Shown here piece after piece: positions 25,460 through 33,423 of a stretch of DNA of 37,264 bases (positions are counted from its first letter, which is position 1; each line of letters opens with the position of its first letter). The notes beneath the pieces were generated by a model. It made no database searches. It saw nothing but the letters and a program-made list of their open reading frames with translations, and was not told the origin of the DNA. Both the position numbers and the translations under genes were made by a program. Source of the DNA: Bacteroidaceae bacterium (GTDB lineage Bacteria; Bacteroidota; Bacteroidia; Bacteroidales; Bacteroidaceae); contig JAKSLP010000031.1 in assembly GCA_024401115.1 (NCBI GenBank), positions 1-37,264 on the forward strand, in the 5' to 3' direction.

Positions 25460-26629
25460 ATGGATAAGAACCAAAGATACATGATGCGCGGTGTAAGCGC
25501 TGCAAAAGAGGATGTGCACAACGCCATCAAGAATATTGATAAGGGTATTTTCCCACAGGCATTCTGTAAAATCATTCCAGACATCCTGGGTGGAGATCCA
25601 GAATATTGTAACATCATGCATGCCGATGGTGCAGGAACCAAATCCTCACTGGCTTACATGTATTGGAAAGAGACCGGCGACTTAAGCGTTTGGAAAGGCA
25701 TTGCTCAGGATGCTCTGATTATGAACACCGACGACTTACTGTGCGTGGGTGCTGTTGACAACATCCTGGTAAGCAGTACCATCGGACGCAACAAGATGCT
25801 TATCCCAGGTGAAGTAATCAGTGCCATCATCAACGGAACTGATGAGCTGTTGGCTGAGATGCGCAACATGGGCATCGGCATTTACGCCACTGGCGGTGAG
25901 ACTGCCGATGTCGGCGACTTGGTACGCACCATCATTGTGGACAGTACCGTAACCTGCCGTATGAAGCGCAGTGATGTTATTGACAACGCCAACATCCGCC
26001 CAGGCGATGTTATTGTAGGTTTGAGCAGTTGTGGTCAGGCTACCTACGAAAAGGAATATAACGGTGGTATGGGCAGCAATGGTTTGACCAGTGCCCGTCA
26101 TGATGTATTCAACAAGTATCTGGCAGAAAAATACCCAGAGAGCTATGACAAGGCAGTACCAGATGAGCTGGTTTACAGCGGTGGTTATAAGTTGACAGAT
26201 CCTGTGGAAGGTGCTCCTGTTTGTGCCGGCAAGCTGGTATTGAGTCCTACCCGCACCTATGCTCCAGTAGTAAAGCGCCTGCTGGACGAGATGCGTAACG
26301 ATATTCACGGTATGGTTCATTGTACCGGAGGAGCACAGACTAAAGTGCTGCACTTTGTGAATGACAACTGCCGTGTAATCAAGGACAACATGTTCCCAGT
26401 TCCACCATTGTTCAAGGCTATTCAGGAGCAGAGCGGCACCTACTGGTCAGAGATGTACAAGGTATTCAACATGGGTCACCGTCTGGAGGTATACCTGAGT
26501 CCTGAGAATGCAGAGAAAGTTATTGCTATCAGCAAGAGTTTCAATATTGATGCTCAGATCATCGGCCACATCGAGGAAGGCCCAAAGAGCCTGACCATCA
26601 AGAGTGAATTCGGAGAATTTAATTATTGA
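25460..26629 (+). CDS. purM: Phosphoribosylformylglycinamidine cyclo-ligase (AIR synthase), long divergent form
   Basis: The 389-residue protein belongs to the AIR-synthase family: HADGAGTKSSLAYMYW (about 53-68), ALIMNTDDLLCVGA, IYATGGETADVGD and VHCTGGAQTKVLHF. It forms AIR from FGAM with ATP in purine synthesis. It is about 40 residues longer than E. coli PurM and lacks the canonical YxxAGVD start; this form is usual in Bacteroidales. The reading frame extends to a TTG 6 nt upstream; the ATG at 25460 is preferred. Its stop overlaps prfA by one base. Confidence 0.87.
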   Translation: MDKNQRYMMRGVSAAKEDVHNAIKNIDKGIFPQAFCKIIPDILGGDPEYCNIMHADGAGTKSSLAYMYWKETGDLSVWKGIAQDALIMNTDDLLCVGAVDNILVSSTIGRNKMLIPGEVISAIINGTDELLAEMRNMGIGIYATGGETADVGDLVRTIIVDSTVTCRMKRSDVIDNANIRPGDVIVGLSSCGQATYEKEYNGGMGSNGLTSARHDVFNKYLAEKYPESYDKAVPDELVYSGGYKLTDPVEGAPVCAGKLVLSPTRTYAPVVKRLLDEMRNDIHGMVHCTGGAQTKVLHFVNDNCRVIKDNMFPVPPLFKAIQEQSGTYWSEMYKVFNMGHRLEVYLSPENAEKVIAISKSFNIDAQIIGHIEEGPKSLTIKSEFGEFNY

Positions 26630-27738
26630 TGGCTAATAGTACCGTTTTAGAGAAGCTGGAAGGTTTGGTGGCCCGATTCGAAGAAGTGTCCACCCTCATT
26701 ACAGACCCGTCAGTCATTACCGACCAGAAGCGTTACGTCAAACTCACCCGGGAATATAAGAACCTGGAGGACCTGATGAAAGCCCGGAAGGAATATCTGG
26801 GACTTTTGAACAACATCAGTGACGGTCGCGAGATGCTGGTCATGGAGGATGATCCGGAAATGAAGGAGATGCTCAAGGCCGAGATCTCGGATAGTGAGGA
26901 GCGTATTCCTATACTGGAGGAGGAAATCAAGCTGATGCTGATACCTTCTGACCCCGAGGACGACAAGAATGCGGTATTAGAAATCCGTGGCGGTACCGGC
27001 GGTGATGAAGCAGCCATCTTTGCCGGCGACTTATTCCGAATGTATACCAAATACTTTGATATCAAAGGTTGGCAATATACTGTCAGTAGTTTCACCGAGG
27101 GCTCTGCCGGAGGATACAAGGAAATCATTTGTAACGTCACTGGCGAAAAGGTTTATGGCACCCTGAAATACGAGAGTGGTGTTCACCGTGTACAGCGCGT
27201 ACCGGTAACCGAAACTCAGGGACGTGTGCACACTTCTGCCGCATCGGTAGCCGTTTTACCCGAAGCCGATGAGTTTGACGTAGAGATTCACGAAGGACTT
27301 ATCAAGTGGGATACCTTCCGAAGTGGTGGTGCCGGCGGCCAGAATGTGAACAAGGTCGAGTCTGGTGTCCGTCTGCGTTATCCTTGGACCAATCCGAATA
27401 CGGGAATAACCGAGGAGATCCTGATTGAATGTACCGAGACCCGTGACCAGCCCAAAAACAAGGAACGTGCATTGGGCCGACTCAGAACCTACATTTACGA
27501 CCGCGAGCACCAGAAATACATGGATGATATTGCCAATCGCCGAAAGACGTTGGTAAGTACGGGTGACCGCAGTGCTAAGATTCGTACTTACAACTACCCT
27601 CAGGGCCGTATTACCGATCACCGCATCAACTACACCATCTACAATCTGGGAGCATTTATGGACGGTGAAATCCAGGATTGCATCGACCACCTGATTGTAG
27701 CTGAGAATGCAGAGCGACTGAAAGAAAGTGAATTATAA
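26629..27738 (+). CDS. prfA: Peptide chain release factor 1
   Basis: The 369-residue protein has the RF signatures. The stop-codon reading motif is PVT (192-194) in RVPVTETQGRVHTSAASVAV, as in RF1 rather than the SPF motif of RF2. GGQ is at 236-238 in SGGAGGQNVNKVES. It recognises UAG and UAA and releases the nascent chain. The ATG at 26629 overlaps the purM stop (TGATG), and a TTG 3 nt upstream is rejected. There is no programmed frameshift. Confidence 0.96.
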   Translation: MANSTVLEKLEGLVARFEEVSTLITDPSVITDQKRYVKLTREYKNLEDLMKARKEYLGLLNNISDGREMLVMEDDPEMKEMLKAEISDSEERIPILEEEIKLMLIPSDPEDDKNAVLEIRGGTGGDEAAIFAGDLFRMYTKYFDIKGWQYTVSSFTEGSAGGYKEIICNVTGEKVYGTLKYESGVHRVQRVPVTETQGRVHTSAASVAVLPEADEFDVEIHEGLIKWDTFRSGGAGGQNVNKVESGVRLRYPWTNPNTGITEEILIECTETRDQPKNKERALGRLRTYIYDREHQKYMDDIANRRKTLVSTGDRSAKIRTYNYPQGRITDHRINYTIYNLGAFMDGEIQDCIDHLIVAENAERLKESEL

Positions 27739-27740
27739 AT

Positions 27741-27768
27741 AATTGACAATTGAAAATTGACAATTGAA
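27741..27768 (+). repeat. Perfect 14-nt tandem duplication in the prfA-pyrF gap
   Basis: AATTGACAATTGAA occurs twice head to tail (27741-27754 and 27755-27768), between prfA and the pyrF start at 27781. Each copy contains the palindrome CAATTG. Short intergenic repeats of this kind occur in Bacteroidales genomes; I cannot assign a role. Confidence 0.75.
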
Positions 27769-27780
27769 AAAGATAAAGTT

Positions 27781-28608
27781 ATGACTAGACAAGAACTTTT
27801 CGAGAATATAAAGAAGAAGCAGAGCTTCCTGTGTGTAGGTCTTGACACCGATTTGAAGAAGATTCCAGAGCACCTGTTGCAGGAAGAGGATCCTATCTTT
27901 GCGTTCAACAAGGCTATCATTGATGCTACTGCACCTTATTGTGTGGCTTACAAGCCAAACCTCGCATTCTATGAGTGCTTCGGCCTGAAGGGTTGGATGG
28001 CTTATGAGAAGACCATCAAGTACCTGAATGATAATTATCCTGACCAGTTCATCATTGCTGATGCAAAGCGTGGTGATATCGGCAACACCAGTGCCATGTA
28101 TGCCCGTTGCTTCTTCGAGGGCGACACTCAGGCTGATGCCGTGACCGTTGCTCCATATATGGGCGAAGACAGTGTAAGTCCATTCCTGACTTATGAAGGC
28201 AAGTGGGTCATCTGTCTGGCTCTGACCAGCAACAAGGGTTCTCACGATTTCCAGTTGATGGAGGATGCACAGGGTGAGCGTCTGTTCGAGAAGGTCTTGA
28301 AGACCAGCCAGAATTGGGGAAATGCTGACAACATGATGTATGTTGTTGGTGCAACTCAGGGACGCATGTTCGAGGATATCCGCAAGGTGGTTCCTAATCA
28401 CTTCCTGTTGGTTCCTGGTATCGGTGCTCAGGGAGGTAGTCTGGAAGAGGTTTGCAAGTACGGAATGACCAAGGAGTGTGGTCTGATTGTGAACAGCAGC
28501 CGTGCTATCATTTATGCGGACAAGACCGAGAACTTTGCTGAAGTGGCCGGTCAGAAAGCAAAGGAAGTACAGATGCAGATGGCTGAGCAGTTGAAGAATC
28601 TGCTCTAA
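27781..28608 (+). CDS. pyrF: Orotidine 5'-phosphate decarboxylase (long type)
   Basis: The 275-residue protein matches the long class of PyrF. It shows [17 protein letters not shown] (about 17-33) and [10 protein letters not shown]...[10 protein letters not shown], the active site [18 protein letters not shown], and [12 protein letters not shown] near the C-terminus for the phosphate. It converts OMP to UMP. The start at 27781 is the first ATG after the 14-nt repeat; an in-frame TTG inside the repeat is rejected. Confidence 0.95.
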   Translation: MTRQELFENIKKKQSFLCVGLDTDLKKIPEHLLQEEDPIFAFNKAIIDATAPYCVAYKPNLAFYECFGLKGWMAYEKTIKYLNDNYPDQFIIADAKRGDIGNTSAMYARCFFEGDTQADAVTVAPYMGEDSVSPFLTYEGKWVICLALTSNKGSHDFQLMEDAQGERLFEKVLKTSQNWGNADNMMYVVGATQGRMFEDIRKVVPNHFLLVPGIGAQGGSLEEVCKYGMTKECGLIVNSSRAIIYADKTENFAEVAGQKAKEVQMQMAEQLKNLL

Positions 28609-28675
28609 TCATTTCACTTTTCACGGATTAACTATCCTTTTCGTCCGATTCACATCATAAAAAATGTTTATTTAT

Positions 28676-28705
28676 TCTGCATGTCTAAGTTTTTCATTTA
28701 TTTTG
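28676..28705 (+). promoter_or_regulatory. Probable promoter of the lpxD operon
   Basis: TTATTTTG at 28698-28705 is 7 of 8 to the -7 consensus, 35 nt before lpxD. TCTG at 28676-28679 is a weak -33 with an 18-bp spacer. The surrounding 40 bases resemble the lemA promoter region. Confidence 0.4.
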
Positions 28706-28740
28706 CAGATAAGTAAAGAACAGATTATAAAAGAATAGTA

Positions 28741-29790
28741 ATGGAATTTTCAGCCAAACAGATCGCAGAGTTTCTGCAAGGTGAAATCGTGGGTAATGCA
28801 GAGGCAAGTGTCAGCACCTTCGCCAAGATTGAGGAAGGTACTCCTGGTGCATTGTCATTCTTGTCAAACCCTAAATATACTCCTTATATATATAACACCC
28901 AAAGCAGCATTGTTTTGGTGAATAAGGATTTTGTGCCGGAACAGCCCGTATCTGCCACTTTGATTAAGGTGGACAATGCGTACGAGAGTCTGGCAAAACT
29001 GCTTTCGCTTTATGAGTCAATGAAGCCAAAACGCCAGGGCATCAGTGATTTGGCCTTTGTAGCTCCTACCGCTAAGATTGGTGAGAACGTTTATCTGGCG
29101 CCATTCTCAGTAGTAGAGGATAATGCCGTTATTGGTGACGGGGCCCAGTTGTTCCCTCATGCAACAGTAGAGGCTGGAGCAAAGATCGGTGAGGGTACCA
29201 TTCTGCACAGCAATGTGGTGGTTTACCACGATTGCCGTGTAGGTAAGAACTGTATCCTTCATTCGGGTTGTGTCATCGGTGCTGATGGTTTCGGATTTGC
29301 CCCATCTCCTGCCGGATATGAGAAGATTCCTCAGATTGGAATCGTCATCGTTGAGGATGACGTGGAGATTGGTGCCAACACTTGTATCGACCGTGCCACT
29401 ATGGGTGCTACCGTTGTTCACAAGGGTGTCAAACTGGACAACCTGATTCAGATTGCCCACAATGACGAGATTGGCAGCCACACCGTCATGGCAGCTCAGG
29501 TGGGTGTTGCCGGTTCTACCAAGATTGGTGAATGGTGTATGTTCGGAGGCCAGGTGGGTATTGCAGGTCACAGCAAGATCGGCGACCGTACCATGAGTGG
29601 TGCTCAGGCTGGTATTGCCGGTAGTGTGCCAAAGGGCAACGTCACCATCCAGGGTTCTCCTGCCATCGATGCGAAGAACTTTGCACGAAGCAGTGTTGTT
29701 TTCAAGAAACTGCCTGACATGTATCAGCAGTTGAATGCATTACAAAAGAAAATCGAGCAGTTGGAAAAAGAATTGGCTGCTAAACAATAA
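28741..29790 (+). CDS. lpxD: UDP-3-O-acylglucosamine N-acyltransferase
   Basis: The 349-residue protein has the LpxD N-terminal uridine-binding domain (about 1-100, with [16 protein letters not shown]). A left-handed beta-helix of hexapeptide repeats (about 105-310) follows, then a C-terminal helical segment (about 320-349) with heptad-like leucines. The catalytic histidine is in [12 protein letters not shown]. It adds the second acyl chain during lipid A synthesis. It is the first gene of the envelope operon, about 130 nt after pyrF, and lies 10 nt before lpxC-fabZ. Confidence 0.96.
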   Translation: MEFSAKQIAEFLQGEIVGNAEASVSTFAKIEEGTPGALSFLSNPKYTPYIYNTQSSIVLVNKDFVPEQPVSATLIKVDNAYESLAKLLSLYESMKPKRQGISDLAFVAPTAKIGENVYLAPFSVVEDNAVIGDGAQLFPHATVEAGAKIGEGTILHSNVVVYHDCRVGKNCILHSGCVIGADGFGFAPSPAGYEKIPQIGIVIVEDDVEIGANTCIDRATMGATVVHKGVKLDNLIQIAHNDEIGSHTVMAAQVGVAGSTKIGEWCMFGGQVGIAGHSKIGDRTMSGAQAGIAGSVPKGNVTIQGSPAIDAKNFARSSVVFKKLPDMYQQLNALQKKIEQLEKELAAKQ

Positions 29791-29800
29791 TTAGAACAGA

Positions 29801-31186
29801 ATGTACAAACAAACTACTCTGAAAGGAAGTTTCTCTTTGTGCGGTAAGGGCTTGCACACCGGATTAAGCCTGACAGCAACCTTTAATCCAGCACCAGAGA
29901 ACCATGGATATAAAATTCAACGTATTGACTTGCCAGGCGAGCCAATCATAGATGCTATTGCTGAGAATGTCATTGACACCCAGCGAGGTACAGTGTTGGC
30001 AAAAAATGACGCACGTGTCAGCACCATCGAGCATGGTATGGCTGCACTGTACGCCCTTGGCATTGACAACTGCTTGATTCAGGTTAATGGACCAGAGTTC
30101 CCCATCCTTGACGGAAGTGCCATTGAGTATGTCAAGAAGATTGAGCAGGTGGGTATTGAGGAGCAGAATGCTCCAAAAGATTATTATGTAATTCGCAAGA
30201 AGATTGAGGTTAAGGACGAGGCCACTGGCAGCAGTATCTTGATTCTTCCTGACGAGGAATTCAGCATCAGTTCACTGATTTCGTTCAACTCTAAGGTATT
30301 GGCAAGTTCATTTGCCACCCTGGACAGTATGGAGAAATTCAGTAAGGAGATTGCAGCCAGCCGTACTTTCGTTTTTGTCCGTGAAATTCAGCCTTTGCTG
30401 AATGCCGGTTTGATTAAGGGTGGTGACTTGGATAATGCCATTGTCATCTATGAGAATCAGTTGCCTCAGGAGCAACTGGATAAGCTGGCCGACCTGATTG
30501 GTGCAGAACACCGTGATGCCAGCCAGTTGGGTTACCTGAACCATAAGCCATTAGTATGGGACAACGAACCTGCACGCCACAAATTGCTGGACATCATTGG
30601 CGACATGGCACTCATTGGCCGTCCAATCAAGGGACGTATCATTGCTACCCGTCCAGGACATACCATCAATAACAAGTTTGCCCGACTGGTACGCAAGGAA
30701 ATCCGCCAGCATGAAGTTCAGGCTCCTACTTACGATCCGAACCAAGAGCCAATCATGGATGTGAACCGCATCCGTGAATTGCTGCCTCACCGCTACCCTA
30801 TGCAGTTGGTGGACAAGGTAACAGAGATAGGACCAAATTGGATTGTAGGCGTAAAGAACGTAACTAGTAATGAGCCGTTCTTCCAGGGCCACTTCCCTCA
30901 GGAACCAGTCATGCCGGGAGTGTTATTGGTAGAAGCTATGGCACAATGCGGTGGACTGTTGGTTCTGAATACAGTAGAGGAACCTGAGCGTTGGTCTACT
31001 TACTTCCTGAAGATTGATGGTGTTAAGTTCCGCCAGAAGGTTGTCCCAGGTGATACCCTTCTATTCCGTGTCGAACTGCTTGCACCTGTTCGCCGAGGTA
31101 TCTCTTCCATGAAGGGATACATGTTCGTGGGCGAGAAAGTTGTAGCAGAAGCAACATTCACAGCGCAAATTGTAAAAAATAAATAA
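29801..31186 (+). CDS. lpxC: Bifunctional UDP-3-O-acyl-GlcNAc deacetylase / 3-hydroxyacyl-ACP dehydratase
   Basis: The 461-residue protein is a fusion. Residues about 1-305 are LpxC: H78 in STIEHGMAAL is a zinc ligand, and PARHKLLDIIGDMAL carries the second His and the Asp. Residues about 315-461 are FabZ: LLPHRYPMQLVDKV, catalytic H364 in GHFPQEPVMPG and E378 in LLVEAMAQ. LpxC commits to lipid A; FabZ draws the same hydroxyacyl-ACP pool into fatty acids. The fusion is known in Bacteroidetes. It lies 9 nt before lpxA. Confidence 0.96.
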   Translation: MYKQTTLKGSFSLCGKGLHTGLSLTATFNPAPENHGYKIQRIDLPGEPIIDAIAENVIDTQRGTVLAKNDARVSTIEHGMAALYALGIDNCLIQVNGPEFPILDGSAIEYVKKIEQVGIEEQNAPKDYYVIRKKIEVKDEATGSSILILPDEEFSISSLISFNSKVLASSFATLDSMEKFSKEIAASRTFVFVREIQPLLNAGLIKGGDLDNAIVIYENQLPQEQLDKLADLIGAEHRDASQLGYLNHKPLVWDNEPARHKLLDIIGDMALIGRPIKGRIIATRPGHTINNKFARLVRKEIRQHEVQAPTYDPNQEPIMDVNRIRELLPHRYPMQLVDKVTEIGPNWIVGVKNVTSNEPFFQGHFPQEPVMPGVLLVEAMAQCGGLLVLNTVEEPERWSTYFLKIDGVKFRQKVVPGDTLLFRVELLAPVRRGISSMKGYMFVGEKVVAEATFTAQIVKNK

Positions 31187-31195
31187 TAATATTGT

Positions 31196-31969
31196 ATGAG
31201 TAAAATCAGTCCATTAGCCTATATTGACCCAGAAGCAAAGATTGGAGAGAACTGCGAGATTGGTCCTTTCTGCTTTGTGGATAAGAATGTGGTCATTGGA
31301 GACAACAACGTACTGATGAACAGTGTCACCATACTCTCCGGATCACGCATCGGAAACGGAAACACCATTTTCCCGGGCGCTGTCATTGGAGCCATTCCAC
31401 AGGACTTGAAGTTCCGTGGTGAAGAGACTACAGCTGAGATTGGTGACAATAACCGAATCCGTGAGAACGTAACTATCAACCGCGGAACAGCCGCAAAGGG
31501 TAAGACTGTCGTAGGAAGCAACAACCTGCTCATGGAAGGTATGCACGTTGCGCATGACTGTATTGTGGGCAACGGATGTATCATTGGCAACCAGACCAAG
31601 TTGGCCGGAGAAGTAGAGATTGACGACAATACCATTCTGAGTGCTGTTGTTCTGGTTCACCAGTTCACACGAATTGCCGGATATACCATGGTCCAGGGCG
31701 GTACCCGTTTGGGTAGCGATGTTCCTCCTTATGTTATCATCGGCCGTGAGCCAGCCAAGTATTGTGGTCTAAATATTGTAGGACTTCGCCGTCGTGGTTT
31801 CAGTAACGAAACCATCGATAAGATACATGAAGCTTACCGCATCATCTACAACTGCGGTTTAAACACTAAGGATGCTATTGCCAAGATAAAGGAAGAATTG
31901 GAGATAACCCCTGAAATACAATACATTGTTGACTTTATTGAAAAGGCTCAGCGAGGTTTGATTAAATAA
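31196..31969 (+). CDS. lpxA: UDP-N-acetylglucosamine O-acyltransferase
   Basis: The 257-residue protein has the LpxA beta-helix with hexapeptide repeats (about 1-185) and a helical C-terminal domain. The catalytic base is H120 in HVAHDCIVGNG, and the block PPYVIIGREPAKYCGLNIVGLRRRGFS is typical. It catalyses the first step of lipid A synthesis. Order lpxD, lpxC-fabZ, lpxA is the usual Bacteroidales cluster. Confidence 0.96.
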   Translation: MSKISPLAYIDPEAKIGENCEIGPFCFVDKNVVIGDNNVLMNSVTILSGSRIGNGNTIFPGAVIGAIPQDLKFRGEETTAEIGDNNRIRENVTINRGTAAKGKTVVGSNNLLMEGMHVAHDCIVGNGCIIGNQTKLAGEVEIDDNTILSAVVLVHQFTRIAGYTMVQGGTRLGSDVPPYVIIGREPAKYCGLNIVGLRRRGFSNETIDKIHEAYRIIYNCGLNTKDAIAKIKEELEITPEIQYIVDFIEKAQRGLIK

Positions 31970-31979
31970 TTAAGAATAT

Positions 31980-32525
31980 ATGGTTTACATTTTTACCGTA
32001 GTCTCTGACGAGGCTGACGATTTTGTAAGAGAGATCATGATTGACAGTGATGCTTCCTTCGAGGAGTTTCATAAGATCATCTTAAAGTCTTGCAACTATA
32101 CTAATGACCAAATGACCTCTTTCTTCATTTGCGATGAGGATTGGGAAAAGGAGACAGAAGTGACTTTGGAGGACATGGGAACTTCTGCCGCAGACGAGGA
32201 TGTGTATGTCATGCGTAGTACCCGTCTGAGTGAGTTGGTTGAAGAGGAAGGCCAGCGTCTGCTGTATGTATTCGACCCTATGGCAGACCGTGTATTCTTC
32301 ATTGAACTGTCAGAGATTGAGTACAACAAGGACTTGAAAGAGGCCAAGGTAAGCCGCAAGAGCGGTGAGGCTCCTGTTCAGTTGATGGACTTTGACGAGG
32401 TAATGAACATGAAGAGTCCATCGATGGATTTGGACGAGGATTTCTTTGGCAGCGAGGATTTCGACAGCGAAGAGTTTGATCCTGAAGGATTTGAAATCAC
32501 CGACGGTGACCCATACGCTAATTAA
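31980..32525 (+). CDS. PRiA4b ORF-3-like acidic protein of unknown function
   Basis: The 181-residue protein resembles the PRiA4_ORF3 (IS1096 TnpR-like) family: [22 protein letters not shown], then [15 protein letters not shown] and [17 protein letters not shown]. It is strongly acidic, especially the last 35 residues, where D, E and F dominate. No signal peptide, helix or catalytic motif is visible. The family name comes from a transposon passenger, but here it sits between lpxA (10 nt) and miaA (4 nt) in a housekeeping operon, with no other transposon trace. Its function is unknown. Confidence 0.72.
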   Translation: MVYIFTVVSDEADDFVREIMIDSDASFEEFHKIILKSCNYTNDQMTSFFICDEDWEKETEVTLEDMGTSAADEDVYVMRSTRLSELVEEEGQRLLYVFDPMADRVFFIELSEIEYNKDLKEAKVSRKSGEAPVQLMDFDEVMNMKSPSMDLDEDFFGSEDFDSEEFDPEGFEITDGDPYAN

Positions 32526-32529
32526 GGCG

Positions 32530-33423
32530 ATGAAAAGACTGGTAGTGTTGTTGGGACCTACCGGCGTGGGCAAGACTGAACTGAGCCTTTCGTTGGCAGA
32601 ACATCTGAAGTCTCCTATCTTATCGGCAGACTCCAGACAATTGTATGCTGATCTTCAGATAGGTACAGCTGCTCCAACGGCAGATCAACTGGCCCGTGTG
32701 AAACATTATTTTGTGGGAACACTCCATCTTACGGATTATTACAGTGCCGCTCAATACGAGGCTGATGTAATCCGTGAGATGGAGCGTTTGTTTCTGGATC
32801 ATGACTCTCTCCTGCTTACCGGAGGCAGCATGATGTATATTGATGCTGTTTGCAAGGGAATCGATGATATCCCAACGGTTGACGAGGAGACTCGGCGTTA
32901 CATGATGGAGCACTATCAGAAAGACGGTTTGGAAGCCTTGCAGCAGGAGCTCAAGGAACTGGATCCGGAACATTATGAGATTGTGGATTTGAAGAATCCC
33001 AAAAGAGTCATCCATGCACTTGAGATCTGTAGGATGACCGGAAAGACCTACACTTCTTTCCGAAAAGCTGAAATCAAGGAACGTCCGTTCGAGGTGCTAT
33101 ATATCGGCTTGAACCGCCCCCGCGAGGAACTCTTTCAGCGCATCAACAGCCGTGTTGACCAGATGATGGCTGACGGGTTATTGGAAGAGGTCAGGAGGGT
33201 ACTTCCCTACCGGAACGAGAACAGTCTGAATACAGTAGGTTATAAGGAGTTATTTGCCTATTTGGATGGTAACTGCACCTTGGATTTTGCTATAGAGAAA
33301 ATTAAAAAGAACACCCGGGTCTACGCCAAGAAACAACTCACCTGGTTCAAGAAGAACGAGCAGATTCATTGGTTCCATCCGGATGAAAAAGAAAAGATTA
33401 TTCGTTTTATAGACGAGCACTGA
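32530..33423 (+). CDS. miaA: tRNA dimethylallyltransferase
   Basis: The 297-residue protein begins [19 protein letters not shown], with the P-loop at 9-16. [18 protein letters not shown] is the substrate region, and [17 protein letters not shown] and [18 protein letters not shown] follow. It adds a dimethylallyl group to A37 of tRNAs that read UNN codons. The frame extends upstream into the preceding gene, but the ATG at 32530 gives the canonical start. Its stop overlaps the next ATG by one base (TGATG). Confidence 0.95.
   Translation: MKRLVVLLGPTGVGKTELSLSLAEHLKSPILSADSRQLYADLQIGTAAPTADQLARVKHYFVGTLHLTDYYSAAQYEADVIREMERLFLDHDSLLLTGGSMMYIDAVCKGIDDIPTVDEETRRYMMEHYQKDGLEALQQELKELDPEHYEIVDLKNPKRVIHALEICRMTGKTYTSFRKAEIKERPFEVLYIGLNRPREELFQRINSRVDQMMADGLLEEVRRVLPYRNENSLNTVGYKELFAYLDGNCTLDFAIEKIKKNTRVYAKKQLTWFKKNEQIHWFHPDEKEKIIRFIDEH

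Noticed and set aside
25736..26353. A 205-codon minus-strand frame opposite purM
   Set aside because: It is fully inside purM and has no recognisable domain.
26629..27738. Release factor 2 with programmed frameshift
   Set aside because: The codon-reading motif is PVT and the frame is intact, so it is RF1.
27733..28401. A 222-codon minus-strand frame opposite pyrF
   Set aside because: pyrF has a full set of active-site motifs; the antisense product resembles no family and includes the repeat region.
31980..32525. A transposon or insertion sequence, from the IS1096 passenger family name
   Set aside because: No transposase, inverted repeats or target duplication adjoin it; the genes on both sides are housekeeping and tightly spaced.
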